Positions 55,587 through 64,000 of a stretch of DNA of 64,000 nt are shown in pieces (positions within the stretch are counted from its first letter, which is position 1; each line of letters opens with the position of its first letter). This DNA comes from Stenotrophomonas nitritireducens (lineage in GTDB: Bacteria > Pseudomonadota > Gammaproteobacteria > Xanthomonadales > Xanthomonadaceae). Location: assembly GCF_001700965.1 (NCBI RefSeq), contig NZ_CP016756.1:2222501-2286500 (forward strand), given 5' to 3'. Below the pieces are notes generated by a model. That model had not been told where the DNA came from, did not search any database, and saw nothing but the letters and a program-made list of their open reading frames with translations. Both the position numbers and the translations under genes were made by a program.

Positions 55587-58268
55587 TTACAGCTTCTGCA
55601 GTTGTGCGCGGGCCTGGGCGGCGCCGCTGCCTTGCGGCTGCAGCTCCAGGTAGGTGCTGTAGGCCTGTTTGGCCTTCACCTTGTCGCCGGCATTGAAGTA
55701 GGCGTCGCCAAGATTCAGATAGGCCACCGCGCGCGAGGGATCGATCTTCAAGGTGTTCTCCAGCCAGCGCGCGGCTTCGGCATAGCGCTGCTGGCGGTAG
55801 TAGACGAAGCCGAGATTGTTGGCCGCCTGGGCGAAGTCCGGACGCAGCTTCAGCGCTTCGGTGAACTGCACGGCGGCCTCGTCGTAGCGCTTCTCGCGGT
55901 AGAGCTGCAGGCCACGGTCATTGGCCTGCTGCGCGCGCTGGCGGTCCGAGGTCGGCACCGCCGCCGGCACCACCAGGGTGCTCTTGCCACCTTGCAGGTC
56001 GGCAACGGTCACCGGGGCTTCGGCCTTGCCGGCGGGCTTGGCGTCCTGCGCGGCGGCATCGACGCGACTGTTGAGGGCGATGGCATCGGCCGAAAGCTGG
56101 TCACTGCCGGCGTTGAGGTATTCCTGGCTGTCCGGCACCTGGAACACGAACTCACCGCCCTGCGAACCGGGCAGGCTGCCGAAGGCCGGGGTTTGCCGCG
56201 ATACCGCCGACACCGCAGGCGCCACATACGCGGCCAGTTCGGTACCGGTGATCAGGCCATCGCCGTTGAGGTCGCCCTTGCCACCCAGCGCCTGCAGCAG
56301 CACCCAGGTGAACACCGAATGCCCGTTCGGGCCGCTGTCGGCCACCTGCTGGTCAGCGCCACCGGCGGTCAGCATCTGCCGCGCGCTGCGGCGCGCGTTC
56401 TCGCGCAGGAACGAAGAAGAACCGCCGCCGCGTGTGAGCCCCAGGCCGCTGTAGCAGGCGTCCATCACGAACAGCACGTGCTTGGCCTGCATGCTCTCGG
56501 CGATGTTCTGGATATCGGTCATCGCAATCGCATCGGTGGCGAACTCGTTGGGGTCCGAATCCACCGGAATGATGTAGCCAAGATCACGGCCGGAAGCGAG
56601 CTGGCGGGTAGCGCCATGGCCGGCGAAGAACACGAAAACGCGGTCGTTCTTGCCGGTGCGCTCATCCGCCAGGCGGTCGTGGAAAGCGGCAAGGATGTTG
56701 TTGCGGGTGGCCTGCTGGTTCTTCAGCACGATCACCTGCGAGGACGGGAACCCAAACTGGCCGGTCAGCGTATCGGCAATGGACTGCGCGTCGCGGCCGG
56801 CATACTCGAGTTTCGGCCATTTGGCGTAGTCGTCGATGCCAATGACAATCGCCCAGGATTTCTCATAGCCGGTGGTTACCGTGGCATCGGCCACCGCGCC
56901 CTTGCGCGCGCGGCTGACGCTGAAATCGCGGCCATTCCAACCGGCGAACTGGTAGCCATCGGCGATCAGCTTGTCGAGGATCTGCGGCAGTGCCTTCACC
57001 GCGCGGTCGTGGATGTCATGGAACAGGATGATGCCGCGCTGTTCCTTCTGTACCTGGTCGACCACGCGCTGCACGATGGATTCGGGCACCGGGTCGGCCC
57101 AATCCATCGAGTCGATGTTCCACATGATGGATTTCAGGCCGGCTTCGTTGAGCAGCTGCAGGCCTTCGGCATTGCGCGCGCCATACGGGAAGCGGAACAG
57201 CGGTGCGCGTTTGCTGTCCACACCCTTGAGCAGGGTGTCGGTGTCGAGCACCTGCTGGCGCAGCGCATCGCCACTGGTGCGCGAGAGCTGGGCGTGGGTC
57301 AGGCTGTGGTTGCCCACCGCATAACCGTGTTCCATCAGATTGCGGCTGATGCCGGCCATCGGCCCCAGCTTGACCTTGCCGTCGGCTTCGACCGCGCCCA
57401 GGTTGCGCCCCACTTCAAAGAACACGCCTGGCACGTCGTAGCGCTGCAGGATGGCGACGACTTCATCGGTATAGGCCTTGTGCGGGCCGTCGTCGAAGGT
57501 CAGCACCACGGTCTTGGCCGGCAGGTCGCGGCCGAAGATTTCGCGGTCGCTGTCCTGCATCGACATCGGATAGGGCTCGATCACGCCGAAGTCGCGCAGG
57601 ATCCCCTCGCGCTTGTACAAGCTGTTGAGGTGGGCGACATAGTCGTCCCACTTCTCGCGCTTGAGCTCGATCGCACGGGTGCGCTCGAAGCGGCTGAAGA
57701 TGCGGGTCAGTTCCTGGTTGTAGTTGCGCTCGATCTCATCCAGCGCCTCCAGGTCTTCGCCGATGCGCTGGTGCAGCTTCACCGCCGGCAGCGAGGAATC
57801 CGCACCGACACGCTGATGCAGCTCACGCAGCACTTCGCGGAAGGCCAGGCGGTCGGCGTCGTAGAGCTCGGGCGAGGATTCGATGTAGTCCAGCACCGTG
57901 CCCAGCGTGGCAAAGCGCTGCGGGTTGGGATCGTGCAACAGCGCATCGAACTGCGCGGCGATGGCCTGGCGCTGTTCCAGGCTGTCGTGGAACAGCTGCT
58001 GGCCGATGCGGCTGGACGTCTGGCGGTCGGCGGCCGACTGCTGGGTTTCGTCAGCCAGCAACACCACGATGCGGCGCTGGCCATCGAGCAGCTTCTGCAA
58101 TGCGGTCAACAACGGCGCGGCTGCAGGATTTGCCGCAGCGGCAGCCTGCGCGCTGGCCTGGGTTGGCGTTGCGGTGCCGGTTTCGTTCTGCTTGGAACAG
58201 CCTGCAACCGTCAGTGCGGCAAGCAACAAGGCAGGCAAGGTCAGGCGACGCGACAACGAACGGGGCAT
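55587..58268 (-). CDS. Multidomain lipoprotein: NodB polysaccharide deacetylase + caspase-like domain + EF-hand + TPR
   Basis: An 893-residue protein. Signal with lipobox VAGC (Cys24). A helical region (50-235) is followed by a NodB deacetylase domain: TFDDGP (257-262), HSLTH (321-325), RFPYGAR, ILFHDIH. Next is a caspase/metacaspase (C14) domain at 468-660: His551 in FFAGHGA and Cys605 in MDACYSG. Residues 666-677 (DLNGDGLITGTE) fit an EF-hand loop. TPR-like repeats at 775-885 end the protein. All catalytic residues seem present. It should be membrane-anchored on the periplasmic side, acting on a polysaccharide or peptidoglycan and perhaps cleaving proteins in a Ca2+-dependent way; the last is inference. 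It sits between yidC and mnmE, which are often adjacent. Confidence 0.88.
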   Translation of the reverse strand: MPRSLSRRLTLPALLLAALTVAGCSKQNETGTATPTQASAQAAAAANPAAAPLLTALQKLLDGQRRIVVLLADETQQSAADRQTSSRIGQQLFHDSLEQRQAIAAQFDALLHDPNPQRFATLGTVLDYIESSPELYDADRLAFREVLRELHQRVGADSSLPAVKLHQRIGEDLEALDEIERNYNQELTRIFSRFERTRAIELKREKWDDYVAHLNSLYKREGILRDFGVIEPYPMSMQDSDREIFGRDLPAKTVVLTFDDGPHKAYTDEVVAILQRYDVPGVFFEVGRNLGAVEADGKVKLGPMAGISRNLMEHGYAVGNHSLTHAQLSRTSGDALRQQVLDTDTLLKGVDSKRAPLFRFPYGARNAEGLQLLNEAGLKSIMWNIDSMDWADPVPESIVQRVVDQVQKEQRGIILFHDIHDRAVKALPQILDKLIADGYQFAGWNGRDFSVSRARKGAVADATVTTGYEKSWAIVIGIDDYAKWPKLEYAGRDAQSIADTLTGQFGFPSSQVIVLKNQQATRNNILAAFHDRLADERTGKNDRVFVFFAGHGATRQLASGRDLGYIIPVDSDPNEFATDAIAMTDIQNIAESMQAKHVLFVMDACYSGLGLTRGGGSSSFLRENARRSARQMLTAGGADQQVADSGPNGHSVFTWVLLQALGGKGDLNGDGLITGTELAAYVAPAVSAVSRQTPAFGSLPGSQGGEFVFQVPDSQEYLNAGSDQLSADAIALNSRVDAAAQDAKPAGKAEAPVTVADLQGGKSTLVVPAAVPTSDRQRAQQANDRGLQLYREKRYDEAAVQFTEALKLRPDFAQAANNLGFVYYRQQRYAEAARWLENTLKIDPSRAVAYLNLGDAYFNAGDKVKAKQAYSTYLELQPQGSGAAQARAQLQKL

Positions 58269-58353
58269 GGCAGGCTCGGGATGAAAGGTGCAGCAGATGT
58301 GGCGATTCTAACGCCACCGGCGAAAAGGCCGGCTTGCGGTGCTGTTTGGCTGT

Positions 58354-58455
58354 TTGTGGGAGCGGCGTAAGCCGCGAAGCACGCACAGCATCAGATTGCC
58401 CAGGTGCCAAGGATTTCAGCAATGTCAGCTTCGCGGCTTACGCCGCTCCCACAAA
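58354..58455. repeat. Inverted pair of TGTGGGAGCGGCG repeats
   Basis: TTGTGGGAGCGGCGTAAGCC (from 58354) and its inverted partner GCTTCGCGGCTTACGCCGCT then CCCACAA (ending 58455) face each other, with about 50 bases between. Same family as 12454, 23134 and 40117. Confidence 0.85.
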
Positions 58456-58498
58456 CCGCCGGACAACCGATCCGCCTGCAGGAGTCTTACCCACATGC

Positions 58499-58525
58499 GA
58501 AAAGCCCGCCTTGCGGCGGGCTTTT
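58499..58525 (-). terminator. Intrinsic terminator after yidC
   Basis: AAAAGCCCGC pairs with GCGGGCTTTT across a short loop just after the yidC stop. T runs on both strands. It separates yidC from the downstream lipoprotein-mnmE pair, which then needs its own promoter. Confidence 0.85.
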
Positions 58526-58527
58526 GC

Positions 58528-60237
58528 TTACTTGGCTTCGATCACCTTGCTCGGCGTATCTTCGCCGTGCTTCTTGATCATCCACCACTGCTGCAGCAGG
58601 CTCAGGCTGCCGTTGACCACCCAGTACAACACCAGGCCGGACGGCATGAAGGCCATCATCACGCCGAACACCAGCGGCATGAACTGCATCATCTTCTGCT
58701 GCATCGGGTCCATGCCCACAGCCGGGGTCAGCTTCTGGGTGAACCACATCACCGCGATGTTGATGATCGGCAGGATGAAGTACGGGTCACGTGCGGTCAG
58801 ATCCTGGATCCAGCCCAGCCACGGTGCCTGACGCAGTTCCACCGATTCCACCAGCACCCAGTACAAGGCGAAGAAGATCGGCATCTGGATCAGCAGCGGC
58901 AGGCAGCCACCCAGCGGATTGATCTTCTCCTTCTTGTACAGCTCCATCATTGCCGTCTGGAACTTCTGCTTGTCGTCGCCGTAGCGTTCCTTCAGCTGCG
59001 CGATGCGCGGCTGGAACTTGCGCATCTTGGCCTGCGACTTGAACTGCGCGTTGGCCAGCGGGAACAGCGCCATCTTCAGCAGGATCACCAGGCCGATGAT
59101 GGACCAGCCCCAGTTGCCGATCAGCTTGTGCACCTGGTTCATCACCCAGAACAAGCCCTGGCCGATGATGGCCATGATCGAGAAGCGGCTGTAATCGACC
59201 ACGCGGTCCAGGCCCTTCACGTCTTCCTTGGCGATCTGGTTGACCAGCTTCGGGCCCACCCACAGGCGCGCCTCGGTGCTGACCTTCTGCCCCGGCGCCA
59301 CGGTGAAGCCCGGGCCGCGCGCTTCGATCACGTTGCGCGGGCCGTTCTGCGACAGCAGGTACAGCGAGGACTGGTCAGCCTGCGGAATCCAGGCGGTGAA
59401 GAAATGGTGCTGCAGCATCGCCACCCAGCCACCACTGATGGTCTGGTTGATCGGGCCGTCTTCCAGGTAGTCCTTGAACGCACGACGCTGGTAGCCATCG
59501 GCTGGGCTGAACCAGGTGGCGCCATTGAAGCTGAAGGAATCCGGGTTGGTCATGCCCTTGTTGATCACCGGCGGCACGCGGTCCAGCTTGCGGAACACAT
59601 AGCCCTGCCACGGCGCGGTGCCGGTATTGACCACTTCATCCTTCACGCCAACGGCGTAATCGCCGCGCTTGAAGGTGTAGGTGCGGTGGATGCTGACGCC
59701 GTTGGGGCCGTTCCACACGAACGGCACCTGCACTTCGTCCTGGCCTTCCGCCAGGGCAACGGCGGTGACGCCGGCTGCGGGCTGGAAGCCGTTGGCGCCG
59801 GGGACGGGCGAGTTGTTCTGGCTGGCCCAACCGGCGGTGGCGCTGTACGGGTGCGCCTTGTCTTCGGTGAGCAGCTGCACCGGCGGGCTGCCGGCGGCCT
59901 TGGTCTGCGGGAACTGCAGCAGATCGGCGTCGAGCACGCTGCGGCCGTCCAGCACCAGCTTCAATACATCGGTGGTGACGGTGACGCGCGGTGCGCTGGA
60001 AGCGGCTTCCATGCCGGCCGGCGCGGTGGCCACGGGGGCTTGGCCCGGCACGGCGGCCTGCGGCACTTCAGCGGTGCCCGGAGCGGCCAGATCGGCGTCA
60101 TTGGCGCCAGGTACGGCTTGCTGGGTGGTGGCTACGGTCGCCGGATCCGGTGCGGCCTTTTCGCGACCCCATTCCATCCACAGCAGCACGGCTACCATCA
60201 GCCAGGCAAAAATCAGGAATACACGGGTCTGGTTCAT
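58528..60237 (-). CDS. yidC: Membrane protein insertase YidC
   Basis: A 569-residue inner-membrane insertase. An N-terminal helix ([16 protein letters not shown]) precedes a large periplasmic domain (about 90-330) and the conserved five-helix C-terminal core with [28 protein letters not shown] and [20 protein letters not shown]. It inserts and folds membrane proteins alone or with SecYEG. Its ATG shares a base with the rnpA stop (TGATG). Length is typical. Confidence 0.97.
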   Translation of the reverse strand: MNQTRVFLIFAWLMVAVLLWMEWGREKAAPDPATVATTQQAVPGANDADLAAPGTAEVPQAAVPGQAPVATAPAGMEAASSAPRVTVTTDVLKLVLDGRSVLDADLLQFPQTKAAGSPPVQLLTEDKAHPYSATAGWASQNNSPVPGANGFQPAAGVTAVALAEGQDEVQVPFVWNGPNGVSIHRTYTFKRGDYAVGVKDEVVNTGTAPWQGYVFRKLDRVPPVINKGMTNPDSFSFNGATWFSPADGYQRRAFKDYLEDGPINQTISGGWVAMLQHHFFTAWIPQADQSSLYLLSQNGPRNVIEARGPGFTVAPGQKVSTEARLWVGPKLVNQIAKEDVKGLDRVVDYSRFSIMAIIGQGLFWVMNQVHKLIGNWGWSIIGLVILLKMALFPLANAQFKSQAKMRKFQPRIAQLKERYGDDKQKFQTAMMELYKKEKINPLGGCLPLLIQMPIFFALYWVLVESVELRQAPWLGWIQDLTARDPYFILPIINIAVMWFTQKLTPAVGMDPMQQKMMQFMPLVFGVMMAFMPSGLVLYWVVNGSLSLLQQWWMIKKHGEDTPSKVIEAK

Positions 60238-60698
60238 CAGCAGGCAGGCTCGGCTCGACCGGACGAGGTGTCCGGTACGTTCAAAGGAAGAGGGGCGTCA
60301 GCGCCCTCGCGCGGCGGCATTGTGCCGCCCGCAGCCACAGGGGGCAATGCGCCGGCACGGCGCAGCAGGCGCTCGAACGCCTCACGGATCTGTTGATTGG
60401 TGGCGGTCTTGGCCGCCGACCGGGCAACGATGACGTAATCGCCACCGCTCAGACACGCGCGTAGGTGGCGTGTTGCATCGCGCAACACACGCTTGATACG
60501 GTTACGACCGACCGCACGCGTATCCACTTTGCGTGACACAGCCAGACCGAGTCGAGCGGGGCTATCCCCTTTCAACCAGTGGAGTGTCATCAAAGGATCG
60601 GATACACGGCGGGCGCCGTTGAAGACCGTTGTATATTCGGCACGCGTACGAACCCGCGCAGAGCGAGGAAATCGCTTGCGCGGGCAGGTACTGATCAC
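60237..60698 (-). CDS. rnpA: Ribonuclease P protein component
   Basis: A 153-residue basic protein from GTG 60698 (an upstream TTG at 60740 overlaps rpmH and is less likely). [16 protein letters not shown] starts the fold, and the RNR-type motif [15 protein letters not shown] is present. It binds the RNase P RNA to process tRNA 5' ends. An alanine/proline-rich tail of about 40 residues extends beyond the usual end. Order rpmH-rnpA-yidC is the classic origin-proximal arrangement. Confidence 0.92.
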   Translation of the reverse strand: MISTCPRKRFPRSARVRTRAEYTTVFNGARRVSDPLMTLHWLKGDSPARLGLAVSRKVDTRAVGRNRIKRVLRDATRHLRACLSGGDYVIVARSAAKTATNQQIREAFERLLRRAGALPPVAAGGTMPPREGADAPLPLNVPDTSSGRAEPAC

Positions 60699-60736
60699 GA
60701 TCGGTGTTGCGATTGCCGCTTCACGCGGCAACGCAA

Positions 60737-60877
60737 TCAAGCGCTGAGGACTTTGCGGCCCTTGGCGCGGCGACGCGACAGGATCTTGCGGCCGTCGGCG
60801 GTCTTCATACGAGCACGGAAACCGTGATCGCGCTTGCGCTTGAGGTTGCTGGGCTGGAACGTGCGCTTGGTGGCCAT
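60737..60877 (-). CDS. rpmH: 50S ribosomal protein L34
   Basis: A 46-residue protein, [20 protein letters not shown]..., the complete L34 sequence. ATG at 60877. It is first in the leftward rpmH-rnpA-yidC operon and diverges from dnaA. Confidence 0.98.
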   Translation of the reverse strand: MATKRTFQPSNLKRKRDHGFRARMKTADGRKILSRRRAKGRKVLSA

Positions 60878-60915
60878 TGGGGGCACCTGTATGAAGTGGA
60901 CGGAAAGAACCGGAA

Positions 60916-60945
60916 ATTCTATAGACCCTACCGGGGGGTCGTCAA
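60916..60945 (-). promoter_or_regulatory. rpmH operon promoter
   Basis: On the minus strand TTGACG (60940-60945) is followed after 16 bases by TATAGA (60918-60923), or after 18 by TAGAAT (60916-60921). It lies about 40 bases upstream of the rpmH start. Confidence 0.75.
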
Positions 60946-60961
60946 CCTTTGCGTAACAAAG

Positions 60962-61006
60962 ATATTCACAGGCCGGTGTACAGCTTGTGGATGAGCCTGT
61001 GAATAA
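60962..61006 (+). promoter_or_regulatory. DnaA boxes upstream of dnaA
   Basis: Three DnaA-box-like sites: ATATTCACA (60962-60970), TGTGGATGA (60986-60994) and TGTGAATAA (60998-61006). The last fits the consensus TTWTNCACA on the opposite strand; the others have one mismatch. They lie between the rpmH promoter and dnaA, suited to DnaA autoregulation. Confidence 0.6.
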
Positions 61007-61130
61007 ATCCGGGACAAGCATTCCCGCTTGGGGTTTGCGGTGGTAGTCTGGGCCATCCACTTTCCCCCTTCCGGCCTGTGGCCCGGCGGCTTTCTGCGCC
61101 CGGCTGGCAAGCCTTTGATGATTATTGCTG

Positions 61131-62459
61131 ATGGATGCCTGGTCACGTTGTCTCGAACGTCTGGAGGCGGAATTCCCGCCTGAAGATGTCCACACCTGGT
61201 TGAAGCCGCTTCAGGCCGACCAACGCGCTGACAGCCTCGTGCTGTACGCGCCAAATGCGTTTATTGTCGATCAAGTGCGCGAACGCTACCTGCCGCGCAT
61301 CGGCGAACTATTGACCCACTTTGCCGGTTTCGGCGAGGTGATCCTGGAAATCGGCTCGCGTCCGCGGGCGCCGGAACCGGCGCCGCTGCTCGCCCCGACG
61401 GCCAGTTTCGTGCCGGCCGCGCCGGTGGTGCCGTTCAACGGTAACCTCGACGCGCACTACACCTTCACCAATTTCGTGGAAGGCCGCAGCAATCAGCTGG
61501 GTCTGGCGGCTGCATTCCAGGCCGCGCAGAAACCAGGTGATCGTGCGCACAACCCGCTGCTGCTGTACGGCGGCACCGGTCTGGGTAAAACCCACCTGAT
61601 GCTGGCGGCCGGCAATGCCATGCGCCAGGCAAATCCGGCGGCAAAGGTGCTGTACCTGCGTTCGGAACAGTTCTTCAGCGCGATGATCCGTGCGCTGCAG
61701 GAAAAGTCCATGGATCAGTTCAAGCGCCAGTTCCAGCAGGTTGATGCGCTGCTGATCGATGACATCCAGTTCTTCGCCGGCAAGGACCGCACCCAGGAAG
61801 AGTTTTTCCACACCTTCAACGCTTTGTTCGACGGCAAGCAGCAGATCATCCTGACCTGCGACCGCTACCCGCGCGAAGTGGAAGGTCTGGAAGCACGCCT
61901 GAAGTCGCGTCTGGCCTGGGGTTTGTCGGTGGCCATCGAGCCGCCGGATTTTGAAACCCGTGCCGCCATCGTGCTGGCCAAGGCCCGCGAACGCGGCGCC
62001 GACATTCCGGACGACGTGGCGTTCCTGATCGCCAAGAAGATGCGCTCCAACGTGCGTGACCTGGAAGGTGCACTCAATACACTGACCGCCCGTGCCAACT
62101 TCACCGGCCGTGCGATCACCACCGAGTTTGCCCAGGAAACCCTGCGCGATCTGCTGCGTGCCCAGCAGCAGGCGATCAGCATTCCCAACATCCAGAAAAC
62201 GGTTGCCGATTACTACGGGCTGCAGATCAAGGATCTGCTGTCCAAGCGCCGCACCCGTTCGCTGGCCCGTCCCCGCCAGGTGGCGATGGCGCTGACCAAA
62301 GAGTTGACCGAACACAGCCTGCCGGAAATCGGCGATGCGTTTGCCGGCCGCGACCACACCACGGTGCTGCATGCCTGCCGCCAGATCCGCACCCTGATGG
62401 AAACCGACGGCAAGCTGCGCGAGGACTGGGAAAAGCTCATCCGCAAGCTCAGCGAGTAA
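61131..62459 (+). CDS. dnaA: Chromosomal replication initiator DnaA
   Basis: A 442-residue protein from ATG 61131 (TTG 61125 is two codons upstream). Domain I is at 1-80, a short linker follows, then an AAA+ domain with Walker A GGTGLGKT and [13 protein letters not shown], and domain IV with the DnaA-box-binding [15 protein letters not shown] helix-turn-helix. It melts the origin and loads DnaB. Complete and typical in length. Confidence 0.98.
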   Translation: MDAWSRCLERLEAEFPPEDVHTWLKPLQADQRADSLVLYAPNAFIVDQVRERYLPRIGELLTHFAGFGEVILEIGSRPRAPEPAPLLAPTASFVPAAPVVPFNGNLDAHYTFTNFVEGRSNQLGLAAAFQAAQKPGDRAHNPLLLYGGTGLGKTHLMLAAGNAMRQANPAAKVLYLRSEQFFSAMIRALQEKSMDQFKRQFQQVDALLIDDIQFFAGKDRTQEEFFHTFNALFDGKQQIILTCDRYPREVEGLEARLKSRLAWGLSVAIEPPDFETRAAIVLAKARERGADIPDDVAFLIAKKMRSNVRDLEGALNTLTARANFTGRAITTEFAQETLRDLLRAQQQAISIPNIQKTVADYYGLQIKDLLSKRRTRSLARPRQVAMALTKELTEHSLPEIGDAFAGRDHTTVLHACRQIRTLMETDGKLREDWEKLIRKLSE

Positions 62460-62827
62460 GCGCAGCAACATCACCTCAGGAGGCTCTCGTCGGCAATTTG
62501 GGCGGGAAATCCATCGGGTAATCGGCGGGGTGGTGAGAAGTTGAGCGAATCATGCACCGACGCCACAGCGGCGTCATCGCACAAAACGGTGCATGATTCG
62601 GGGGCAGGCGTTGGAGAAGTTGTGGATAAAATTGGCTGGCAGAAACGCCGCAAATTTATCCACAGCTTCACCCACCTGCTCAGTGCCAGTAATACACGGG
62701 TTTCAAAGCAAATAAACCCATTTAAAACAAGCGCTTAGCTGTGTTTTAAACCAAATCTGGCTCTACCAGCACCACCAAGCTTTTGATTTAATCCACATCT
62801 TTTAAAAGCATAGGGGCACGAAACCAC
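62460..62827. other. Origin of replication region (oriC) between dnaA and dnaN
   Basis: Non-coding, 368 bases. Two perfect DnaA boxes: TGTGGATAA (62621-62629) and TTATCCACA (62656-62664). An A/T-rich stretch (62690-62815) with TTTAAAACA and TGTTTTAAA in inverted order could be the unwinding element. Upstream of the boxes is a nested inverted repeat (see separate entry). Position beside dnaA and dnaN supports oriC; boxes upstream of dnaA may be part of it. Confidence 0.75.
62546..62600. repeat. Nested perfect inverted repeat in the origin region
   Basis: Outer arms CGAATCATGCACCG (62546-62559) and CGGTGCATGATTCG (62587-62600) match over 14 bases. Inside, GACGCC (62559-62564) and GGCGTC (62570-62575) form a second small hairpin. 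No T run follows, so it does not look like a dnaA terminator. Confidence 0.8.
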
Positions 62828-63928
62828 ATGCGTTTCACACTGCAGCGCGAAGCCTTTCTCAAGCCGTTGGCCCAGGTCGTCAACGTGGTTGAACGCCGCC
62901 AGACTCTGCCGGTTCTGGCTAATTTCCTCGTCCAGGTGCAAGGCGGCCAGCTTTCGCTGACCGGTACCGACCTCGAAGTGGAAATGGTCTCCCGCATCGC
63001 GGTCGAAGATGCCCAGGACGGCGAAACCACGATTCCGGCGCGTAAGTTGTTCGAAATCATCCGTGCCCTGCCCGACGGCAGCCGCATCACGGTTTCGCAG
63101 ACCGGCGACAAGATCACCGTCCAGGCCGGTCGCAGCCGTTTCACCCTGGCTACCCTGCCCGCCAATGACTTCCCGTCGGTGGACGAAGTGGAAGCCACCG
63201 AGCGCGTGGTCGTGCCGGAAGCGGCGCTGAAGGAACTGATCGAACGCACTGCTTTCGCCATGGCGCAGCAGGATGTTCGCTATTACCTCAACGGCCTGCT
63301 GTTCGACCTGCGCGACAGCATCCTGCGTTGCGTGGCCACCGATGGCCATCGCCTGGCACTGTGCGAAACCGCACTGGAAAACGATAACGGCGCAAAGCGT
63401 CAGATCATCGTGCCGCGCAAGGGCGTTACCGAACTGCAGCGTCTGCTGGAAGGCGGCGAGCGTGAGGTTGAGCTGGAAGTGGGTCGCAGCCACGTACGCA
63501 TGAAGCGCGACGATGTCACCTTCACCTCGAAGCTGATCGATGGCCGTTTCCCGGACTACGAAGCGGTGATTCCGATCGGTGCCGACCGCGAAGTGAAGGT
63601 TGAGCGCGAAATCCTGCGCGCCGCCCTGCAGCGTGCCGCCATTCTCTCCAACGAGAAGTATCGCGGCGTTCGCGTCGAAGTGACCCCGGGCCAGCTGAAG
63701 ATCAGCGCGCACAACCCAGAGCAGGAAGAAGCGCAGGAAGAAATCGAAGCCGATACCGTGGTCAGCGACCTGGCCATCGGCTTCAACGTGAACTACCTGC
63801 TCGACGCCCTGTCGGCGCTGCGCGATGAGCACGTTGTCATCCAGCTGCGTGATTCCAACTCCTCGGCACTGGTTCGTGAAGCCAGCAGCGAGAAGTCGCG
63901 TCACGTGGTGATGCCGCTGCGCCTCTGA
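62828..63928 (+). CDS. dnaN: DNA polymerase III beta subunit (sliding clamp)
   Basis: A 366-residue clamp with the three repeated domains; start MRFTLQREAFLKPL, QQDVRYYLNGLLFDL, TDGHRLALCET and the C-terminal VVMPLRL are typical. It tethers polymerase III to DNA and binds clamp-binding-motif partners. AGGGG lies ten bases before the ATG. The usual dnaA-dnaN order. Confidence 0.98.
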   Translation: MRFTLQREAFLKPLAQVVNVVERRQTLPVLANFLVQVQGGQLSLTGTDLEVEMVSRIAVEDAQDGETTIPARKLFEIIRALPDGSRITVSQTGDKITVQAGRSRFTLATLPANDFPSVDEVEATERVVVPEAALKELIERTAFAMAQQDVRYYLNGLLFDLRDSILRCVATDGHRLALCETALENDNGAKRQIIVPRKGVTELQRLLEGGEREVELEVGRSHVRMKRDDVTFTSKLIDGRFPDYEAVIPIGADREVKVEREILRAALQRAAILSNEKYRGVRVEVTPGQLKISAHNPEQEEAQEEIEADTVVSDLAIGFNVNYLLDALSALRDEHVVIQLRDSNSSALVREASSEKSRHVVMPLRL

Positions 63929-63934
63929 CCTGCA

Positions 63935-63950
63935 CGTTCCACGTGGAACA
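63935..63950. promoter_or_regulatory. parS: parS site (ParB-binding)
   Basis: CGTTCCACGTGGAACA contains the 14-base perfect palindrome GTTCCACGTGGAAC and matches the bacterial parS consensus TGTTNCACGTGNAACA. It lies seven bases after the dnaN stop, close to the origin, as expected for ParABS chromosome segregation. parA/parB are not in the window. Confidence 0.9.
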
Positions 63951-63955
63951 CGAAG

Positions 63956-63985
63956 AAGCCCGGCCTGATGCCGGGCTTTTTTGTT
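63956..63985 (+). terminator. Intrinsic terminator after dnaN
   Basis: AAGCCCGGC (63956-63964) pairs with GCCGGGCTT (63970-63978) across CTGAT, followed by TTTTGTTG. It lies directly after the parS site. Confidence 0.9.
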
Positions 63986-64000
63986 GCCTGGATTCCGGGA

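Noticed and set aside
55602..58370. Very long open frame (over 900 codons) on the plus strand opposite the deacetylase/caspase gene
   Set aside because: It is antisense to a protein with clear catalytic motifs; its translation is low-complexity with no family motif. Long antisense frames are common in high-GC DNA.
62546..62600. dnaA transcription terminator
   Set aside because: The inverted repeat is long and perfect but no T run follows on either strand and the loop is structured, so it is reported as an origin feature of unknown role.

Overview
This is a high-GC Xanthomonadaceae chromosome segment, most likely Stenotrophomonas. The evidence is the 16S rRNA 5' end at the left edge, the gene content, and intergenic GTAG-starting palindromes like the SMAG elements described in S. 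maltophilia. The right end is the replication-origin region: rpmH-rnpA-yidC run leftward, dnaA and dnaN rightward, with perfect DnaA boxes between dnaA and dnaN and a parS site after dnaN. The rRNA operon at the left edge is transcribed leftward, away from the origin.

Layout. 1-700: start of an rrn operon with tandem promoters. 1-12.4 kb: BenE-type transporter, GYF/DUF2628 membrane protein, a lytic transglycosylase fused to a hexose-6-phosphate mutarotase domain, YchJ, a TSUP transporter, a CSS/EAL c-di-GMP phosphodiesterase, an SDR oxidoreductase and a TonB-dependent receptor. 12.6-20.1 kb: MAPEG protein, a repeat-rich spacer, an SMC-like three-gene operon (DUF3375, DUF4194, SbcC/MukB-like ATPase; JetABC or MksFEB type, no JetD seen) and folE. 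20.5-33.2 kb: membrane PQQ glucose dehydrogenase, a small lipoprotein and recC-recB-recD. 33.2-35.4 kb: an accessory islet with a PAAR protein carrying a metzincin-like protease domain, followed by two tandem paralogous exported proteins that look like immunity proteins. 35.7-40.0 kb: mlaF-E-D-C-B plus mlaA, the lipid-asymmetry system in one cluster. 40.2-53.6 kb: glutathione peroxidase, RmuC, an exported deoxyribosyltransferase-like protein, LysE exporter, amino-acid permease, M19 dipeptidase, RlmI, a yybP-ykoY (Mn2+) riboswitch before a TerC protein, rhomboid protease, GDPD and an ABC-F protein. 53.8-60.9 kb: VOC protein, mnmE, an unusual 893-residue lipoprotein (NodB deacetylase + caspase-like + EF-hand + TPR), yidC, rnpA, rpmH. 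61.1-64.0 kb: dnaA, origin, dnaN, parS.

Intergenic spaces are full of short palindromic repeats of at least five families, often as inverted pairs. One copy sits in frame inside recD. The less ordinary items are the PAAR-metzincin islet, the deacetylase/caspase lipoprotein between yidC and mnmE, the transglycosylase-mutarotase fusion, the JetD-less condensin operon, the repeat inside recD, and an apparent excess of perfect DnaA boxes through the window. Functional calls come from reading motifs by eye; no database search was run.
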